From assembly GCA_024690825.1 (NCBI GenBank), contig JAILOK010000056.1, positions 62,001 through 126,000 of the forward strand: DNA of 64,000 bases, in the 5' to 3' direction. The position numbers and the translations under genes are program-made. Below the pieces are notes generated by a model. The model worked only from the letters and a program-made list of their open reading frames with translations, made no database searches and was not told the DNA's origin. Positions 61,525 to 64,000 of this stretch are shown here, piece by piece. This DNA is from Lachnospiraceae bacterium. Its GTDB lineage: Bacteria > Bacillota > Clostridia > Lachnospirales > Lachnospiraceae. Position 1 is the first letter of the stretch; every line of letters starts with the position of its first letter.

Positions 61525-62469
61525 ATGACAATGCTGAAACTTGATCCCTCGGTAAAAGACTATGTCTGGGGAGGAAGGCGGCTTATAGATGAATACGGGA
61601 AAAGAGCGCCGGGCGGGACGATAGCCGAAACATGGGAACTGTCGTGTTATCCGGGAAGTGAATCGGTCATCCAAAACGGGGAGTATGCAGGAAAGACCTT
61701 AAGCGAATACATGGATATCGCAGGCAGGAAAGTATGGGGGAAAAACTGCGCGCACCTCGATCATTTCCCGGTGCTTGTAAAGCTTATAGACGCGAAGGGA
61801 GATCTTTCGATCCAGGTCCACCCGAACGATGAATATGCCAGGCTTCACGGACATAATTACGGCAAGAGCGAGATGTGGTACATCATAGATGCGAAGGAAG
61901 GAGCAGCTCTCTGCCACGGACTTAATAAAAAGATCACAAAAAAAGAATTTAAGCAGAGGATAAAGGACGGTACGCTGATGGAGGTCCTTAACAGAGTCCC
62001 TGTAAAGAAGGGGGATGTTTTTTTTATCGGCGCCGGAACCATACACTCCATAGGAAAGGGCATTCTGCTCGCGGAAGTTCAGCAGAGCTCAAATGTAACC
62101 TACCGGGTATTTGATTACAAACGTAAGGATAAGGACGGTAAGGAAAGAAAGCTTCATATCAAAGAAGCGCTGGATGTTGCCAAACTTGAACCGGAGGGAG
62201 AGCGCTATCAGGGCGTTTTCAGTTCCTTTGACTGTGCATATTTCACGGTGGACAGGAAGGATACGATCGATGGAGACAGTGATGAGATAACTGTGACTGC
62301 CGGAGAGGATTCTTTCAGACATCTCCTTTTTACACGCGGGAGCGGAAAGATACGAAACGGCAGTGAAGAGATGGAGTTCAAAATAGGTGACAGTATCTTT
62401 TTACCGGCTTCAAGCGGTGAACATGTTATCACAGGGAAGTTTGAGGTTATTATTACACATGTCGGATAA
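61525..62469 (+). CDS. manA: Mannose-6-phosphate isomerase, class I
   Basis: This zinc enzyme interconverts mannose 6-phosphate and fructose 6-phosphate. Zinc-ligand motifs are seen in LSIQVHPND and KSEMWYII, with FIGAGTIHSIGKGILLAEVQQSSNVTYRVFDY further on. ATG 61525 is preferred; the ORF track starts at TTG 61504. The length of ~314 residues fits the compact bacterial form. The next gene overlaps its stop by 11 bases and encodes a GH31-type protein, so sugar metabolism is shared context. Confidence 0.93.
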   Translation: MTMLKLDPSVKDYVWGGRRLIDEYGKRAPGGTIAETWELSCYPGSESVIQNGEYAGKTLSEYMDIAGRKVWGKNCAHLDHFPVLVKLIDAKGDLSIQVHPNDEYARLHGHNYGKSEMWYIIDAKEGAALCHGLNKKITKKEFKQRIKDGTLMEVLNRVPVKKGDVFFIGAGTIHSIGKGILLAEVQQSSNVTYRVFDYKRKDKDGKERKLHIKEALDVAKLEPEGERYQGVFSSFDCAYFTVDRKDTIDGDSDEITVTAGEDSFRHLLFTRGSGKIRNGSEEMEFKIGDSIFLPASSGEHVITGKFEVIITHVG

Positions 62470-64000
62470 TTTATCTTGCTCTTCAAGAGTTGTTTCTACA
62501 GTCGAAATACCCCATGGTATCAGAATACAGACGGATAATACGCTCACCCTTGATATCGCAAGCTTTTCAAAGGGCGATGTAGTCTTTAATCTTACGCGTC
62601 TTCTGGGATATGAGGGTGAAGACAGGGGATTTGACTTAAACAGTGCCCCCGAGGAGACTTTTTATGAGGCGGGCGCTGATGAGATCACCTTAAATGCGGG
62701 CGCTTTTACCGTAAGAGCCGGAAAGACCGTTCCGGAAATCAGGATCGAAAGAGAAGGCAGGCTTCTGACATCAATAAAGCCGGGTGATCTGGGCTTTGAA
62801 CGAAATCCGGCCGGAGAGGCAGATGAGTATCCCGTATCGATGACGGTAGGACTTTCTTTCGGAGCATCCGAAATAATATGGGGCTTTGGAGGGACAAAGG
62901 CTCCGTTTGTAAAGAACGGACAGACGATAAAAGGAACATTTCCCATATATTTTTCGGATAAGGGATATGCTCTGCTCTGTGATCATAAAGAAAGCGTAAG
63001 TTTCAGCGTGGGAGGTGAGGACCCCGGAAGGATGGTCATACGGGTTCCGGGCGAGCAGCTCTCATTTCATCTGATCAGCGGAAAGGATATAAGGGAGATA
63101 TCGGCAAATCTTAAAAATCTTACAGGAATGCCGGGCCTTGTTCCCGCCGCTGATTTCAGCCCGTGGATCTTTGCCGATCCCTCAATAGTCTGTGACAGCA
63201 CATATATCGGCACGCTTCACGGAGAGGGCTTCAGGATATGCATGAATGCGGGACCTTTTGTCAGACAGGATGACATCCTTTTTGCCGAGGGACTCGAAAA
63301 AGGATATTTTACCAAAAGGGAAGACGGCCGTGGAATAAAACAGGAGGACAGGCTTCCCGGCGCACCCGCTCTTATAGATGTTGAGGATCCTTCAGCTGTG
63401 AAGTGGTACTCCGAGAAGGTGAAGGAACTCCTTGATAACGGAGTCGACGGTTTAAGTTCTTATTATCCGGAACTGCTCACGGACCTTTTGCCGGACGCTT
63501 CAGTCTCTCTTTTTTCCGGGAATCCGGATCCGGACAGCAGCTTTGTTGTTTACAGGATTCCGGATGCGGATAAGAACTTTTCGCATATGGCAAGGACCTT
63601 AAGATCGGGCCTTTCGATGACCTTCGGCGGAGCGGCTTATTTCTGTCATGAGATATCTCCTGATATGGCAGACAGGGATCCGGAACTTTTCAAAAGATGG
63701 ATCCAGTTTGGATGTTTCTCAACGCATTTCGGCCTGAGGCTTCCGGAGACAAGACAGAACGGAGTTTTCTTTGAAGGTGAGGAACTTGAGGTCTTTAAGA
63801 AGTTTTCGGGGATCAAGAACATGCTCATGCCGTATCTTTATGAGCAGGCATGTATTTCCCATGAAACCGGTCTTCCGGTTGCAAGACCGATGGCCATGGC
63901 TTTCCCAGAGGATCCGGCATGCTTTTATCTCGACCGTCAGTATATGCTCGGTGAGAGCATACTTGTGGCACCGGTATTTGAAGAAAAAGGAAAGAGCAGG
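62459..64000 (+). CDS. GH31-family protein (alpha-xylosidase-like), partial, probably inactive
   Basis: The frame stays open from ATG 62459 to the window end (over 510 residues). It is missing from the ORF track because it has no stop here. The N-terminal beta domain (WGFGGTKAPFVKNGQT, SDKGYALLCDHKESVSF) and the C-terminal part (MPYLYEQACISHETGLPVARP, YLDRQYMLGESILVAPVF) match YicI-type GH31. The catalytic barrel is shortened. Where YicI has TDFGE with the nucleophile Asp, this protein has SYYPE (Tyr 335). The loop carrying WNxD..GT after NGQT is absent. It overlaps manA by 11 bases. Confidence 0.85.
   Translation, partial: MSDNLSCSSRVVSTVEIPHGIRIQTDNTLTLDIASFSKGDVVFNLTRLLGYEGEDRGFDLNSAPEETFYEAGADEITLNAGAFTVRAGKTVPEIRIEREGRLLTSIKPGDLGFERNPAGEADEYPVSMTVGLSFGASEIIWGFGGTKAPFVKNGQTIKGTFPIYFSDKGYALLCDHKESVSFSVGGEDPGRMVIRVPGEQLSFHLISGKDIREISANLKNLTGMPGLVPAADFSPWIFADPSIVCDSTYIGTLHGEGFRICMNAGPFVRQDDILFAEGLEKGYFTKREDGRGIKQEDRLPGAPALIDVEDPSAVKWYSEKVKELLDNGVDGLSSYYPELLTDLLPDASVSLFSGNPDPDSSFVVYRIPDADKNFSHMARTLRSGLSMTFGGAAYFCHEISPDMADRDPELFKRWIQFGCFSTHFGLRLPETRQNGVFFEGEELEVFKKFSGIKNMLMPYLYEQACISHETGLPVARPMAMAFPEDPACFYLDRQYMLGESILVAPVFEEKGKSR

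Overview
The window looks like a chromosomal stretch from a Gram-positive Clostridia member, most probably family Lachnospiraceae. Reasons: AddAB rather than RecBCD; a single-chain dimeric GlyRS; an ~400-residue PRPP synthetase of the type seen in that family; a PDZ/radical-SAM/DUF512 protein beside Der-PlsY-GpsA; an FlhB-like orphan before YraN; a DUF6465-type protein; rubrerythrin; a giant BadF/HgdC-type activase; and strong AGGAGG ribosome-binding sites with sigma-A promoters. Base composition is moderate (mid-40s percent GC by eye). The genus is not determined. I saw no prophage, insertion sequence, CRISPR array, rRNA or tRNA, and no gap above 300 bases.

Layout. 1-7030 (+) is a dense housekeeping run: FliK-like tail, FlhB-like C-domain, YraN, DJ-1/PfpI, Prs, radical SAM DUF512, Der, PlsY, GpsA. 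MetF follows on the minus strand. 8015-12619 is a signalling cassette: a lone receiver and two hybrid histidine kinases, the second with a degenerate ATPase domain. 12609-23342 is a DNA/RNA maintenance operon with overlapping genes: RluF-like pseudouridine synthase, LigA, two membrane proteins, AddB, AddA. Next come a lipoprotein amidase and a WecG/TagA glycosyltransferase, then a GtrII-like membrane protein on the minus strand. 27024-31162 is glpK, two small SMR-like transporters, an RsmF-type methyltransferase and a lone ABC ATPase, mostly translationally coupled.

31218-35620 looks like a stress/envelope region: rubrerythrin, a DUF975 membrane protein with a PEYGQ repeat tail, an SPFH-domain protein with two zinc ribbons, an 11-mer-repeat DUF6465 protein and a two-receiver regulator. 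35624-37072 (minus) pairs type III pantothenate kinase with an ECF S-component. The S-component transcript carries a leader with two mutually exclusive structures, one of which buries the ribosome-binding site. 37182-45518 holds a Nudix hydrolase, a Xer recombinase behind two matched palindromes, PutP, a NifX-like protein, a DUF4349 lipoprotein, a CPA2 antiporter, a PAP2 phosphatase (apparently leaderless), an aquaporin and an arginase-like protein.

45451-49707 (minus) is a ~1,418-residue double BadF ATPase/dehydratase-like protein. Between it and the next, divergent gene lies a 159-bp palindrome-rich element shaped like a four-way junction. 49976-64000 holds an ArsB/NhaD-type carrier, a rhomboid-like pseudoprotease with a zinc-binding tail, an M16C peptidase, Era, RecO, a small membrane protein, GlyQS, AlaS, ManA and the 5' part of a GH31-family protein that appears to have lost its catalytic nucleophile.

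The most notable candidates for something undescribed are the leader of the ECF S-component gene, the four-way-junction palindrome, the kinase/pseudokinase pair, the degenerate GH31 and the paired operator upstream of xer. All function statements rest on motif recognition from the translated sequence; no database search was run.
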